From assembly GCA_024867545.1 (NCBI GenBank), contig JANFNE010000012.1, positions 1,054,001 to 1,118,000 of the forward strand: a DNA stretch of 64,000 nt. Direction: 5' to 3'. The translations under genes were made by a program, and so were the position numbers. The DNA is from Phytopythium helicoides (taxonomy: Eukaryota > Oomycota > Peronosporomycetes > Pythiales > Pythiaceae). This document shows positions 48,979 to 57,362 of this stretch, piece after piece (position 1 is the first letter of the stretch; every line of letters starts with the position of its first letter). Below the pieces are notes generated by a model. The model did not search any database. It was given only the letters and a program-made list of their open reading frames with translations, and was not told the DNA's origin.

Positions 48979-51891
48979 CTATCGCCTATTCCATAGCTGG
49001 TCGGCAAGTGCTGTAGCCGAAGCGAGCCTACTGTTGGGCTCTCCTATCCTCACTGCAGGACTGCTGGCGTTGCCTACTGTCGATCGCCTTTCAAACGCAA
49101 GGTCTGGCTGAGGCAAAGGATCTCGCGAGTGTTGGAACGAGAAAAAGCGCAAACCGTGTGATTTGCGATTTGGACTTTTTGTTGAGTTGGCGTCGAGATC
49201 TTCCTGTTGTCCCTCAACGAGATCTGGCGGTTTATTCATTTCTGGTAAATTTGGCTGTGGCGGCATAGAGCTTTCGGTACTGCTGGATGTAGACGATAAT
49301 GTTGGGATTTGCTCTTCAAAAGCTGACAAAAGGTCCTCTTGTGGGTGAATCGGTTTGGTTTCGATGCGACGAGAAGACCCGCGGTGTGTCCACCCGATCA
49401 TAACAGGTAAACCATTATTCTTTGAAGAATCTCGATGTAGCGTTCTTGCGCTCAGTGGGCTTACATCGATCTGACTTTTGCGGTCGATTATCCGAATGGG
49501 ATGGTCATCGTTGTGCTCTGCTGACAGATTTCTGCTACAGGAATCACAACGTGTGGAACGATACGCTTGCTGAAGCTTCAAAATCTTGACATCGTCATTG
49601 ATTTGCCGCACGGTTTCAGAGAGATCTCGGAGCATCGACAACATTTCACTCATTTCCCCAGAGTTAGAGTTATTTGTTTCACTTGAGTTCAGCGGAACAA
49701 CAGGCTCATCCATAACATCACGTTTTTTGTGATTGATTGGTTCCGGCTGTACAATTGTCGTCTCTCTTGCCTTGACTAACAAGGGGTCGGAGATCAGTTT
49801 GTCGAGACTCTGAAAGCCAAACCTGATCGATGCATCCGGTAGCTCAATGTCGATGTACTCAGCCAAAAGATTAGCCGCTTCAGTTGGGTTGATGTCATTC
49901 CATGGTGACAAACTGGCTGATCCCTGTTGGCGCTTCCGAAGTGCATCGACTTTATACAATGCTGCTTCCCACGGAAACGGCGTGTCTCTCTTCTCAATGC
50001 TGCTCTTGAGAATACTTTTCAAAACTCGGCGCCGATCTCGAGGGTAACGAGATATAATTCGTTGAAACGTTGCACGCTGGAGAACACAAGTCTCAACAAA
50101 AGTAGTTGCTCGAATATTGTTGGGCTGCTCATAATTCATTAGTAAGCTCATTTCTCCAAATGCTTCGCCTCGATGAAGTGAATTAGCGCCCCGCATAGCC
50201 ACCTTTGAGCTCTCTAACCCAGTCACCAAGTGAGTACGGGCTCGGGTTGAGTAAACCTTGATTGAGTTCGAGTCCATCAGAGAGCGTGTGGAAAGTCCGT
50301 GACGTCTTTGAAAATGCGCCACTCGGGGATTTGAATTGACTGCATTGTCTATATGTTCACAATTGGAAACTTTATAGCCTTCAGGCTCTAGGGCATCTCG
50401 TTGATCCTCGCGAGTATTGTACAGCTTTGATTTTGAGCGCTGACAAACGCCTCGGTTGATCATGAACATCTCGTCGCAAATCTCACCCTGACGAACCACA
50501 TAATCGTCCGGAAGATACACACGCACCACCAAGGTCAGCACAATCTGTGCGATAAAGTCGGGAGAACAGTCGATCCAAAACGGAATATCGTTCACCAAAC
50601 TCATGTACTTGTACAATCCGACCTCGAGTCCGAGCGTGTGCGTGAGCTCTCGTTGGAACTTGACCAGGTCACCATCGAGCGACTTGTACTCGGCCCATAT
50701 GTGTGCGTAGTACTGCTGGATGCGATCTCTTAGTCGATCGGGTAGCTCCATCTTGTCCATGGTGGCGAAGACGCTCTCCATTTTGCGTTGGTAGTTGGTG
50801 GCGTTGGCGTTGAAGTTGGATACGAGCATGGCGACGTTACCAAAGACGGTGGCGACGATGACGGAGCCGATGAGGATGATGGACGTGGCGAGTAGGTTCT
50901 GTCCCCAGTCGTCAGATATGTTTCCTTGTCCGTGGATGAGAGAGACGGCGTAGAAGTAGTTGGCTATGTACTTGTCAGCAATCGACTGGTCGGAGCGTGG
51001 CATATTGATATCTAGCAGGTGCCAGGAGCACGCCATGTAGTGTGCAATCACCAATACGAGCCAGAGCAGCCTCAAGATTCCAAGGAGGTGGGAATACCGA
51101 GAGTAGTTTATTAGTGCTGCTAAGCGTGAATTAGCACCAATTGTGCGACGAAGAAAGATTCGTCCCGCGAATGTGAAGCGTATGATACGAAGCGCTATTA
51201 GAAGTGAGTCATGAAGAATAATTGGATGAGGAAGCGAATTTTCAGAGTTGCGAAGTTGGAGCACTTGTCGAATAATCTGCACCGGAATTGATGCTAGGAC
51301 ATCAACTACAAGCCAGTGATGAGCGTAATGATGAGCGATTTTCCTTCTTGATACGACGATAACTTTGTTGTCGACATAGGCAGTGTTGAAAGTGAACGCG
51401 ATGTGAAGTAGAAAGACGACTTCAAGGATTACGTTGATAATTGTTGTCCCTGCAGAACCAGATGGAACGAATACCGGTGCAAATGGAAGATAGAACACTT
51501 GGAAATGGTAGAGTATGAGCATCAGAAGTCCATGCATTGTGGATACGTTGCTCCACGGAAGTATGAGGCAACTACCCTCGCTCGCCCGCACTACCTCCCT
51601 TGATAATCGTCGTGTTATCCGCCTGAATGAGAAGCGTTGGAGTCCGTGGTGCTTGGCAAGGCTGCTCTGGAGATATCGATCGGCGCTGGACGTAGCAGCA
51701 TTCAGTTTGCGACTAGACGGGGTCTGCGATGACATTCGACGCAGTTGAAAGCGGTGCATCATGGCCTCATAGTTGGCTGTCTTCATTTCCGTCTCGAACG
51801 TCTCCACTTGTGTTCCGAGAATCGTCCCGACCACCTTGCTGGCCGACAGTCGCTTATCACGGACTGGCCGAAGCGGTGGCGTATCATTCAT
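48979..51891 (-). CDS. Cyclic-nucleotide-gated-like channel 3 (HGQG pore)
   Basis: 970 residues from the ATG at 51891; upstream codons lack an ATG. N-terminal motif YEAMMHRFQLRRM (~40-52), basic FSFRRITRRLSRE (~88-100), S1 ~118-142, S2 ~150-170, S3 ~190-210, S4 region 'ALRIIRFTFAGRIFLRR' (~233-249), S5 ~272-296, pore with HGQG at 320-323 instead of GYG/GFG, S6 ~333-357, C-linker starting NYQRKMESVF, CNBD ~445-485 and ~577-650. The CNBD is split by a ~90-residue insert between NRGVC and GEAFGEM. The cassette reads FGEMSLLMNYEQPNNIRA, so the usual Arg is Gln. The C-terminus is long and disordered, with a short coiled coil (~MSEMLSMLRDLSETVRQI) and the end ALADQLWNRR. Residues ~280-483 are identical in protein to channel 5. 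Confidence 0.87.
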   Translation of the reverse strand: MNDTPPLRPVRDKRLSASKVVGTILGTQVETFETEMKTANYEAMMHRFQLRRMSSQTPSSRKLNAATSSADRYLQSSLAKHHGLQRFSFRRITRRLSREVVRASEGSCLILPWSNVSTMHGLLMLILYHFQVFYLPFAPVFVPSGSAGTTIINVILEVVFLLHIAFTFNTAYVDNKVIVVSRRKIAHHYAHHWLVVDVLASIPVQIIRQVLQLRNSENSLPHPIILHDSLLIALRIIRFTFAGRIFLRRTIGANSRLAALINYSRYSHLLGILRLLWLVLVIAHYMACSWHLLDINMPRSDQSIADKYIANYFYAVSLIHGQGNISDDWGQNLLATSIILIGSVIVATVFGNVAMLVSNFNANATNYQRKMESVFATMDKMELPDRLRDRIQQYYAHIWAEYKSLDGDLVKFQRELTHTLGLEVGLYKYMSLVNDIPFWIDCSPDFIAQIVLTLVVRVYLPDDYVVRQGEICDEMFMINRGVCQRSKSKLYNTREDQRDALEPEGYKVSNCEHIDNAVNSNPRVAHFQRRHGLSTRSLMDSNSIKVYSTRARTHLVTGLESSKVAMRGANSLHRGEAFGEMSLLMNYEQPNNIRATTFVETCVLQRATFQRIISRYPRDRRRVLKSILKSSIEKRDTPFPWEAALYKVDALRKRQQGSASLSPWNDINPTEAANLLAEYIDIELPDASIRFGFQSLDKLISDPLLVKARETTIVQPEPINHKKRDVMDEPVVPLNSSETNNSNSGEMSEMLSMLRDLSETVRQINDDVKILKLQQAYRSTRCDSCSRNLSAEHNDDHPIRIIDRKSQIDVSPLSARTLHRDSSKNNGLPVMIGWTHRGSSRRIETKPIHPQEDLLSAFEEQIPTLSSTSSSTESSMPPQPNLPEMNKPPDLVEGQQEDLDANSTKSPNRKSHGLRFFSFQHSRDPLPQPDLAFERRSTVGNASSPAVRIGEPNSRLASATALADQLWNRR
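50443..51068. repeat. 626-bp near-identical block shared with channel 5 (copy in channel 3)
   Basis: Matches 55534-56159 without any length change. Differences seen are synonymous. At both edges similarity drops abruptly ('gccagagca' marks one edge, 'acaaacgcc' the other). Confidence 0.8.
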
Positions 51892-52159
51892 GGTGATCAG
51901 AGGCCCCACCGATCACAAGCAAAAGTGGAAGCAATCCAGAATCGCGTAAAAGTACAAGCGCGATCTATTTAGAGTGGAACCTGACTCAGACTCGCAAGCA
52001 CTATGAAAAGTACAGACTGCACGAATGCACCTAAAGCTCCACTGCAAACAGCTTCCAATTTTCCGACCCAGATCTGTCTGAGATGGTTGCTGCTCGCTCG
52101 GAGCGAGTCGCTCCAACTCAAAATCTGATCGCCTCTCGCGAGTGTTTTTATCGTCGTTC

Positions 52160-53215
52160 TCACAGGTCTGTTAGAGTAAGCTCCGTTGTCGTGTTGGACC
52201 GCTTGACAGGAATTGCAAGTCCCCATGTCCTTTCTTGAGAGCTCGATGGGGATGACATGCGAGAAGAAGGAAAGCGTAGCCGAAGAGGCTTGACACAGCA
52301 AGAAGCATCAACAGGACCGGGTATTTCCCTTTTGATCTTTGCACGGGTAGCTGACTTCTCTGCAAGAGCTTGATAGGACCCAGCCTGACGTCCAGTGGAT
52401 GACACTGAAACACTAGCACGATGAGCTGCTCTCACACTTTGCGTGTTGGAAGCGACTTCGCTGAGCAACCGATGGGCGAAGAAACGATGAGACAAATGGG
52501 CACCACCCATATGGCACATCATTTCTTCAAGCATAGGATGTGCCGAAATTGTGTGCTGCACTGATCGAGCCGACGCGATGCTTTGCGAGGTTGCGGAAGT
52601 GGCGCCACTTGCAGTAGAATCAATGGAAAGAGTCTCCCGCAGTGAGGAGCTGGATAGTCTTTTACAGTGTGCGCCTTCTGTTCTGCTGAATCTGAAGAGT
52701 TTGCTGACGTATGATGATTGCAAGCTATAGATCCGGCGATAAGTGAATAATGCGTTGACTGGCGACTGCTGTTCGAGTAGTTGGATCCTGTTCTTGATGT
52801 TTGCTGCCCACCACGGATATGAGTGGCGATTCATGTGTCAAGAGAAGAGGCGGTCATATTTCCACCGCCACGGCATACTTGTTGATGCTCTCAAAAACAA
52901 CAGCGCTTCGATGACAGTATTCTTTGATGAGAGCTTAGACCCTGTGCTTGTACTATCTTCGACGCGGCGGATTTGGAATCGCTGAATCATAGCTTCATAC
53001 TTTGCAACCTTCCGTTGTTGTTCATTTATGCGCAACGCCGAGTTTGTCCGCCATAGAAGTCCTGAAACTGTTCGTCTCAGCGAAACTGGTTTTGGATTGA
53101 CTGTGCACTCCAAGAAGAAAGGCGTGCCGCCCGATGACGGCTTTTCACGTTGACTGGAGAAAGATGACTGTAGACTGGTGGTAAAGCCTGAAAACTCAGA
53201 TAGTGTCAAAGGCAA
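52160..53215 (-). pseudogene. Relic of a channel gene lacking the whole channel core
   Basis: The upstream part (52838-53215) matches the N-terminus of channel 5: 'NSALRINEQQRKVAKYEAM', IQRFQIRRVED and the following Ser-rich segment. Then at about 52900 the similarity stops. The adjoining part (52160-52834) matches the channel-5 tail: KPLRLRF(P/L)(S/T)SRMS(S/N)PSSS...VKR and the start of the terminal motif (ELTLTDL, then a stop where VTLADQLWE continues in channel 5). S1-S6, pore, C-linker and CNBD are missing. There is no ATG at the 5' end of the N-terminal frame. An internal deletion plus a small indel in the last motif explain it. Confidence 0.75.
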
Positions 53216-53836
53216 GTAATGTGTACGACTTTAGTGCTGCGAGATGCTTACTGCATCCTTTCTGTCCTGCCCAACCGGACCTTTGGATCGTGCACGTTCT
53301 TCTTGTCCAGCGTTTCTTCGTCGCTAATCACGCGATGTGTTTCCCTTCAAGTTGCACCTTGTTCCAGCTCAGCACAAGAAAGATTTACAAATAAGTGTAT
53401 GCATCTTAGATAAAAGGGTGGGAAAGATTTAACACAAATTTAGATGGCGCATTGTTTTCGTGGAATCCATCTCACTTCCAAAAACGTTCAACTGGTTTTA
53501 GGAGCATGAACGAGGGTCACCATTTCTATGAAATGCATCACATGCCCTTGGGATTTGCCTCGTGTACAGCAAAGTAAAGTAGAAATACTTAGCAACGATA
53601 GCATCGCCCAAGAGGAACTGTTGCGTATTTCAAACTTGACATGGAACCTTTAGTGGTCTGAAGCGTATTTGAGTTTATTTGAAGTTTTGCAATGGGGATC
53701 CCAACAAATCAATGGCAAGAACCACCGTTGTTCCTATCCTGGAATGCTTAATTTCCTTTAAAAGGCACCGTAGTTCTGTTCCATGCTATAAGTTCAAGAA
53801 ATTTTGGCGTGCAAACTGGCGAACTGCGAAGAAGTT
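53216..53836. other. AT-rich spacer
   Basis: 620 bases between the relic and the end of the channel-5 tail. No gene or repeat recognised. Confidence 0.5.
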
Positions 53837-54745
53837 CTAAGCTTGCGACGCTGTTGCTTCTGCAGCTGTAGATCGCTCACGGCGTGCCATCTCACGCGGT
53901 ATAATCATTTCTTGTGATCGGCGCCGCTGCCGTTCCCACAACTGATCTGCAAGTGTCACCTCCTTTGCTGTTTTGGCGCGTTTTACGTGTGGTATCCATG
54001 AAGAACCACGTGAGCTTGACGGGTTTGACATACGGGACGTAAGGAAGCGCAGACGAAGTGGCTTGGGGCTTTGTGTAGTGTCAATTGATCCACGATGTCT
54101 CGTTGATGCCCTCCTTACGATTTTCAGTTGTGCTAGCGATCCATCTGGTCGAGGTGCCTTGTGCCCAGTTTCGACCCCGATGGGTTCTGTTGAAGGCGTT
54201 GCGTGGAAGGGCAGACCCGCGGCTATTGGCGTATTCACAACGTTGACGCGACCCACTTCATGATCGTTTCCAGCTTCTGAATGACTCAATATGCCCTGTT
54301 GATGCATTGGAGGTGTCGAATGAGTTTGCATCGATCGAGCCGATAGCCCGCTTTGCGATATGTTTTTTTGAAGTCGTAGATCGTGTGGAAGTACAAGATT
54401 CATTGGCGGGAGTATTCCACGGTATGGACTTGGGTACTCGCTGAGTGGCCATCGCTTCCCAGAGCTAGACGAGCTTGCTGATCCGCAGTACTCTCGAGGT
54501 GAACGACTATTCAGCCCATTGTGTGTTAATTGCCGACTGGTGGGTGACAGGCTCAACAACGAATTCGATGTTAGTTGACCCAGTTCACGCCCAAGAAATG
54601 AATGTGCAGAGTCAGATTTTGACAGAGTCCGATCAACATGAGTTCTCTCTTCATCAGTGCAGCAGGACTGATGATGCTTACATTGTGATTTCTCAAGGCG
54701 CTCAACAGCGCAAGTCAACTCCGTGAGCATTGTAAACATCTTCAT
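53837..54745 (-). CDS. Detached C-terminal tail of channel 5
   Basis: 302 codons starting at an ATG that overlaps the stop of the main channel-5 frame by four bases (54742-54745). It begins MKMFTMLTELTCAVERLEKS, which aligns with the tail coiled coil of channel 3 (MSEMLSMLRDLSETVRQI). It ends with the array's terminal motif, here VTLADQLWERQRRR plus 30 more residues. Its frame is also open upstream across the boundary (HTTVESIDHEKSHSL), so a one-base shift anywhere in about 54745-54830 would fuse it to channel 5. It is thus part of the same gene, interrupted by a frameshift, a very small intron or a sequencing error. Separate translation by reinitiation is possible but less likely. Confidence 0.65.
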   Translation of the reverse strand: MKMFTMLTELTCAVERLEKSQCKHHQSCCTDEERTHVDRTLSKSDSAHSFLGRELGQLTSNSLLSLSPTSRQLTHNGLNSRSPREYCGSASSSSSGKRWPLSEYPSPYRGILPPMNLVLPHDLRLQKNISQSGLSARSMQTHSTPPMHQQGILSHSEAGNDHEVGRVNVVNTPIAAGLPFHATPSTEPIGVETGHKAPRPDGSLAQLKIVRRASTRHRGSIDTTQSPKPLRLRFLTSRMSNPSSSRGSSWIPHVKRAKTAKEVTLADQLWERQRRRSQEMIIPREMARRERSTAAEATASQA

Positions 54746-57111
54746 GCAGAGGCTGTGCGATTTCTCGTGGTCAATAGATTCAACCGTGGTATGTTGAATT
54801 GAATAGGATCTGGATTTGCTTCCAATGATTCTTTAGCTCTCTGGGTATCCAGCAGTGAGGGTCTTGAAGTTTGCTGCTTCGTTGATAAACTCTCTCTATC
54901 TCTCGCTTCTTCAACTGCACCACGCTGGAAGCCGTAGACTATTGAGCTGTCTTGACGCTCCGCATCGACTTTATCGACAAGAAGATCCACGATTTCTCTA
55001 GGAGTTAACATCTCAATCGATATAGAACTCTCTAATACATGTTTTTCGCTTTGAGTTTGATGAAGGTGATCTTCGCACAACCGCTCCCACGCAAATGGGA
55101 TCTCTTTCTTCTGGATGCATTTCCCAATTATACTTTTAACAACTCGTCGACGATCTGTTGGATATCGACTGATGATTCTCTGAAAAGAAGCACGCTCCAA
55201 GACGCACATTTCCACGAAAGTGATTGCTCTAACACTGCTTGGCTGTCCGTAGTTCATCAGCAAGCTCATCTCCCCGAAGGCTTGACCATGATGGAGTGTC
55301 GCATTCACCACTTCTTCTTCTAGAGCACAATCGTCACCATTCGAGAGCCCTACTTGTCGGTGAAGCTCATCCTCGGCATATCCAGTTCGCGTCGTATTCG
55401 TCAACGAGGTTATGTAAGCCTGGTTTTTAGTTTCGTCGATAATTCTGTCGCCAGTCTGCATTGCCGTATTCCGACTCGAATTGCCGTACATGGATGGATA
55501 CTCGGAAGTTGACGCATCCATCTTCGAAATTTCACAAACGCCTCGGTTGATCATGAACATCTCGTCGCAAATCTCACCCTGACGAACCACATAATCGTCC
55601 GGAAGATACACTCGCACCACCAAGGTCAACACGATCTGCGCGATAAAGTCGGGGGAACAGTCGATCCAGAACGGAATGTCGTTCACCAAACTCATGTACT
55701 TGTACAGTCCGACCTCGAGTCCAAGCGTGTGCGTGAGCTCTCGTTGGAACTTGACCAGGTCACCATCGAGCGACTTGTACTCGGCCCATATGTGTGCATA
55801 GTACTGTTGGATGCGATCTCTCAGTCGATCGGGTAGCTCCATCTTGTCCATGGTGGCGAAGACGCTCTCCATTTTGCGTTGGTAGTTGGTTGCATTGGCA
55901 TTGAAGTTGGATACGAGCATGGCGACGTTACCGAAGACGGTGGCGACGATGACGGAGCCGATGAGAATGATGGACGTGGCGAGTAGGTTCTGTCCCCAGT
56001 CGTCAGATATGTTTCCTTGTCCGTGGATGAGAGAGACGGCGTAGAAGTAGTTGGCTATGTACTTGTCAGCAATTGACTGGTCGGAGCGTGGCATATTGAT
56101 ATCTAGCAGGTGCCAGGAGCACGCCATGTAGTGTGCAATCACCAATACGAGCCAGAGCAACCGTACAATATCGACAAGATGCGTGTATCGAGAGTATTTG
56201 ATCCAAGTCGCCAATCGGTTGCTGACGTTGTTGGTGCTCCCACGGAATCGGAACCGAATGAGTCGGATAAGCACCAACGGGGTGCTGTGAATACAAAGAG
56301 CATGCCATTTGCCTTTGGAGTGCATGATCGTTCGCAAGAATTGTAGTGGTAGAGCGCTGACAACATCAAAGAAGAACCAGCCGCGCAGGTATCGGCTTGC
56401 AATGCGTCGTTTCGATATGACTGGGTCGGATCGCTTGATGGTGTACACAGTGTTGAAAGTCATGACGATGTCGAAGATTGCCAATAGTTCCAGTGTCAAG
56501 TCAATATGAAAGGTGGTAGTTGATCCGGATGGGTAGAATATTGGTGCAAAGGGGAGGTAGAAGAGCTGGATATGCATGGCACAGAGCATAGCAAAGTCAT
56601 GGAGGATTGCAATGCGGCTTGGAGATGGTGTTGGTCTCGGCAGTGCTAATGCTGATCCGGGCGTAATCTTTGCGACTCGTTTTTTTACTTTTCGGACAAT
56701 TCGCCGAAGCGAGAACATCTTTCCATTTCCTCGGGTATTAGTGAAGCGCTTATCGATGACAATATTCTTTGATGAGAGCTTAGACCCTGTGCTTGCACTA
56801 TCTTCGACGCGGCGGATTTGGAATCGCTGAATCATAGCTTCGTACTTTGCAACCTTCCGCTGTTGTTCATTTATGCGCAAGGCCGAGTTTGTCCGCTGTA
56901 GAAGTCCTGAAGCTGGTCGCCTCGGTGGCGCGGATTTCGGTTTGGCTATAAGCTCCGAGACCGTCGGCATCCCCACTTGGCTAGCAGCTAATGCTATGTG
57001 TACACTTGGGCCTGACCGCAGATCGACAATTCTTGTGAAGGCGTGCAAGTTTTGCTGGTTCACAGCAGGTACTGTTGGTGGCTCTATTTTCGTCATCATT
57101 AGCTTAAGCAT
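54742..57111 (-). CDS. Cyclic-nucleotide-gated-like channel 5 (HGQG pore)
   Basis: 789 residues from the ATG at 57111 to a stop just before the tail. N-terminal motif KYEAMIQRFQIRRVED (~92-107), basic MFSLRRIVRKVKKRV, S1-S5, pore HGQG, S6, C-linker NYQRKMESVF, and a CNBD with a ~105-residue insert before GQAFGEMSLLMNYGQPSSVRA (Arg of the cassette replaced by Gln). From S5 (MACSWHLLDI) to NRGVC it is identical to channel 3, whereas S1-S4 and the insert differ widely. The continuation of the tail lies in another frame (53837-54745). Confidence 0.82.
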   Translation of the reverse strand: MLKLMMTKIEPPTVPAVNQQNLHAFTRIVDLRSGPSVHIALAASQVGMPTVSELIAKPKSAPPRRPASGLLQRTNSALRINEQQRKVAKYEAMIQRFQIRRVEDSASTGSKLSSKNIVIDKRFTNTRGNGKMFSLRRIVRKVKKRVAKITPGSALALPRPTPSPSRIAILHDFAMLCAMHIQLFYLPFAPIFYPSGSTTTFHIDLTLELLAIFDIVMTFNTVYTIKRSDPVISKRRIASRYLRGWFFFDVVSALPLQFLRTIMHSKGKWHALCIHSTPLVLIRLIRFRFRGSTNNVSNRLATWIKYSRYTHLVDIVRLLWLVLVIAHYMACSWHLLDINMPRSDQSIADKYIANYFYAVSLIHGQGNISDDWGQNLLATSIILIGSVIVATVFGNVAMLVSNFNANATNYQRKMESVFATMDKMELPDRLRDRIQQYYAHIWAEYKSLDGDLVKFQRELTHTLGLEVGLYKYMSLVNDIPFWIDCSPDFIAQIVLTLVVRVYLPDDYVVRQGEICDEMFMINRGVCEISKMDASTSEYPSMYGNSSRNTAMQTGDRIIDETKNQAYITSLTNTTRTGYAEDELHRQVGLSNGDDCALEEEVVNATLHHGQAFGEMSLLMNYGQPSSVRAITFVEMCVLERASFQRIISRYPTDRRRVVKSIIGKCIQKKEIPFAWERLCEDHLHQTQSEKHVLESSISIEMLTPREIVDLLVDKVDAERQDSSIVYGFQRGAVEEARDRESLSTKQQTSRPSLLDTQRAKESLEANPDPIQFNIPRLNLLTTRNRTASA
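55534..56159. repeat. 626-bp near-identical block shared with channel 3 (copy in channel 5)
   Basis: Partner of 50443-51068; covers S5, pore, S6, C-linker and the first half of the CNBD. Confidence 0.8.
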
Positions 57112-57362
57112 CCTCGAAGCCGGACGACCTTAGTTTTGATATTGTTGGATTATGCGACAACTCAGAATGCTAATTCCACCAAGAGCCATGACAACGAAAA
57201 ACAGATAAAACGACCTTGATGTCTGCGGATTGATAGATCAATGTCAACTCGAGAAAAGACAACAACAAAATAACTGATTCCAGTGCAACTGATTTTACTC
57301 TAGCAGTACTATCGATTTGCGTGTGAGGAGTATTAGAGCTATTTCTCCTCTTCTCGAACTAC

